Below, piece after piece: positions 4,773-5,174 of a stretch of DNA of 5,174 nt. Below the pieces are notes generated by a model. That model was given only the letters and a program-made list of their open reading frames with translations, searched no databases and was not told where the DNA came from. Position 1 is the stretch's first letter. Each line of letters opens with the position of its first letter. A program made the translations under genes and the position numbers. Source of the DNA: Serpentinimonas sp. (GTDB taxonomy: Bacteria > Pseudomonadota > Gammaproteobacteria > Burkholderiales > Burkholderiaceae_C); the NCBI GenBank assembly GCA_025458665.1, contig JALOSG010000178.1:1-5174 (forward strand), in the 5' to 3' direction.

Positions 4773-5174
4773 TCAGCCCAGCACCTCGGCACGGAAGCGC
4801 GGCGGAATGGGCACCGAGACCTGGCGCGGAAAGTCCACCCACACCACCGTGGCGCCGCCGTTGGCGCAGACCACCTCGGGGGTGTCGGTGCGCAGCAGCT
4901 CGTGGTAGGTATCAAACGAACTGCGGCCTATGGCGCCCACGTAGGTTCTTACCAGCACATCGCCGGGAAACTCCAGCTGGCGGATGAAGTTGCAGAAGGC
5001 GTTGGCAATCACCGGACCCTCGCCCTGCGGGTTGGCGGGCAGGCCGGCATCGAACATCCACTGCAGCCGGGCAACCTCCATGTAGCGGAAATACAGCGTG
5101 TTGTTCACGTGGCCCATGGCGTCCATGTCGCCCCAGCGTATGGGAACCACCAGGGTATGGACCAGTTTTTTCTC
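4773..5174 (-). CDS. Acyl-CoA thioesterase, hotdog fold (4HBT/YbgC-like), start outside window
   Basis: The minus strand encodes 133 residues to a TGA at 4775-4773; the reading frame is still open at base 5174. The visible N-terminus, EKKLVHTLVVPIRWGDMD, is already close to the start of such proteins, so only a few codons are probably missing. A GTG at 5150 could be read as a start but would cut into the first beta strand. The signature WGDMDAMGHVNNTLYFRYMEVAR is the 4-hydroxybenzoyl-CoA thioesterase-type active-site loop and following helix; the Asp just before AMGHVNN is the expected catalytic acid. A later segment, FIRQLEFPGDVLVRTYVGAIGRSSF, forms the usual beta strands, and the frame ends with VCANGGATVVWVDFPRQVSVPIPPRF. 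Members hydrolyse acyl-CoA to free acid and CoA in the cytoplasm, usually as tetramers; the acyl group used here cannot be told. It converges on the peroxidase-related gene with no terminator between them. Confidence 0.9.
   Translation of the reverse strand, partial: EKKLVHTLVVPIRWGDMDAMGHVNNTLYFRYMEVARLQWMFDAGLPANPQGEGPVIANAFCNFIRQLEFPGDVLVRTYVGAIGRSSFDTYHELLRTDTPEVVCANGGATVVWVDFPRQVSVPIPPRFRAEVLG

Noticed and set aside
4019..4915. Minus-strand open frame of 298 codons spanning the peroxidase-related gene and the divergent promoter region
   Set aside because: It overlaps three recognised genes in other frames, and its sequence has no family features.
4773..5150. GTG at 5150 as the thioesterase start
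   Set aside because: Upstream codons EKKLVHTL continue in frame and look like the normal N-terminus of the family; starting at 5150 would remove part of the first beta strand.
1..5174. Mobile elements, CRISPR, tRNA/rRNA or phage genes
   Set aside because: No transposase, integrase, regularly spaced repeat array, clover-leaf sequence or phage protein was seen; gene spacing and composition look uniform for a core chromosomal region.

Overview
The window looks like chromosomal DNA from a high-GC betaproteobacterium, most likely a member of the Comamonadaceae (Acidovorax/Comamonas-like). That placement rests on remembered similarity of the encoded proteins (ScoA, the PAS-LuxR regulator, the thioesterase) and on strongly GC-biased third codon positions; no search was run. 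Seven protein genes fill nearly all of the sequence. Two run off the ends. I see no tRNA, rRNA, CRISPR array, insertion sequence, integrase or phage gene.

Left part (1-1864): the 5' half of scoA (CoA-transferase subunit A) is on the minus strand. It faces away from a plus-strand pair made of a short-chain dehydrogenase/reductase (SDR) and a PAS-LuxR transcription regulator. The regulator most likely starts at a TTG that overlaps the SDR stop codon, so the pair is probably translationally coupled. The 155-bp divergent region holds a near-perfect 12-bp inverted repeat (385-414) that could be an operator for one or both directions.

Middle part (1865-3662): a complete methyl-accepting chemotaxis protein gene lies on the minus strand, converging on the regulator gene. 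The 34-bp gap between the two stop codons is almost entirely a regular G-quadruplex-type motif of six G-runs with 3-nt loops. Just upstream of the chemoreceptor gene, a hairpin followed by seven T residues forms a textbook terminator, but on the plus strand, where no sense gene precedes it.

Right part (3663-5174): a PcaC-like carboxymuconolactone decarboxylase-family gene (minus) and a peroxidase-related AhpD-like gene with a CxxC motif (plus) are head to head. Both belong to the same broad fold superfamily. The 92-bp region between them has a 10-bp perfect palindrome and a purine-rich irregular repeat. A hotdog-fold acyl-CoA thioesterase gene (minus, truncated by the window end) converges on the peroxidase-related gene with a 4-bp gap.

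The common theme is acyl-CoA and oxoacid metabolism (CoA transferase, SDR, thioesterase, CMD family) plus sensing (PAS-LuxR, chemoreceptor). The individual families are familiar. The less ordinary material is in the intergenic structures and in the uncharacterised SDR/PAS-LuxR pair.
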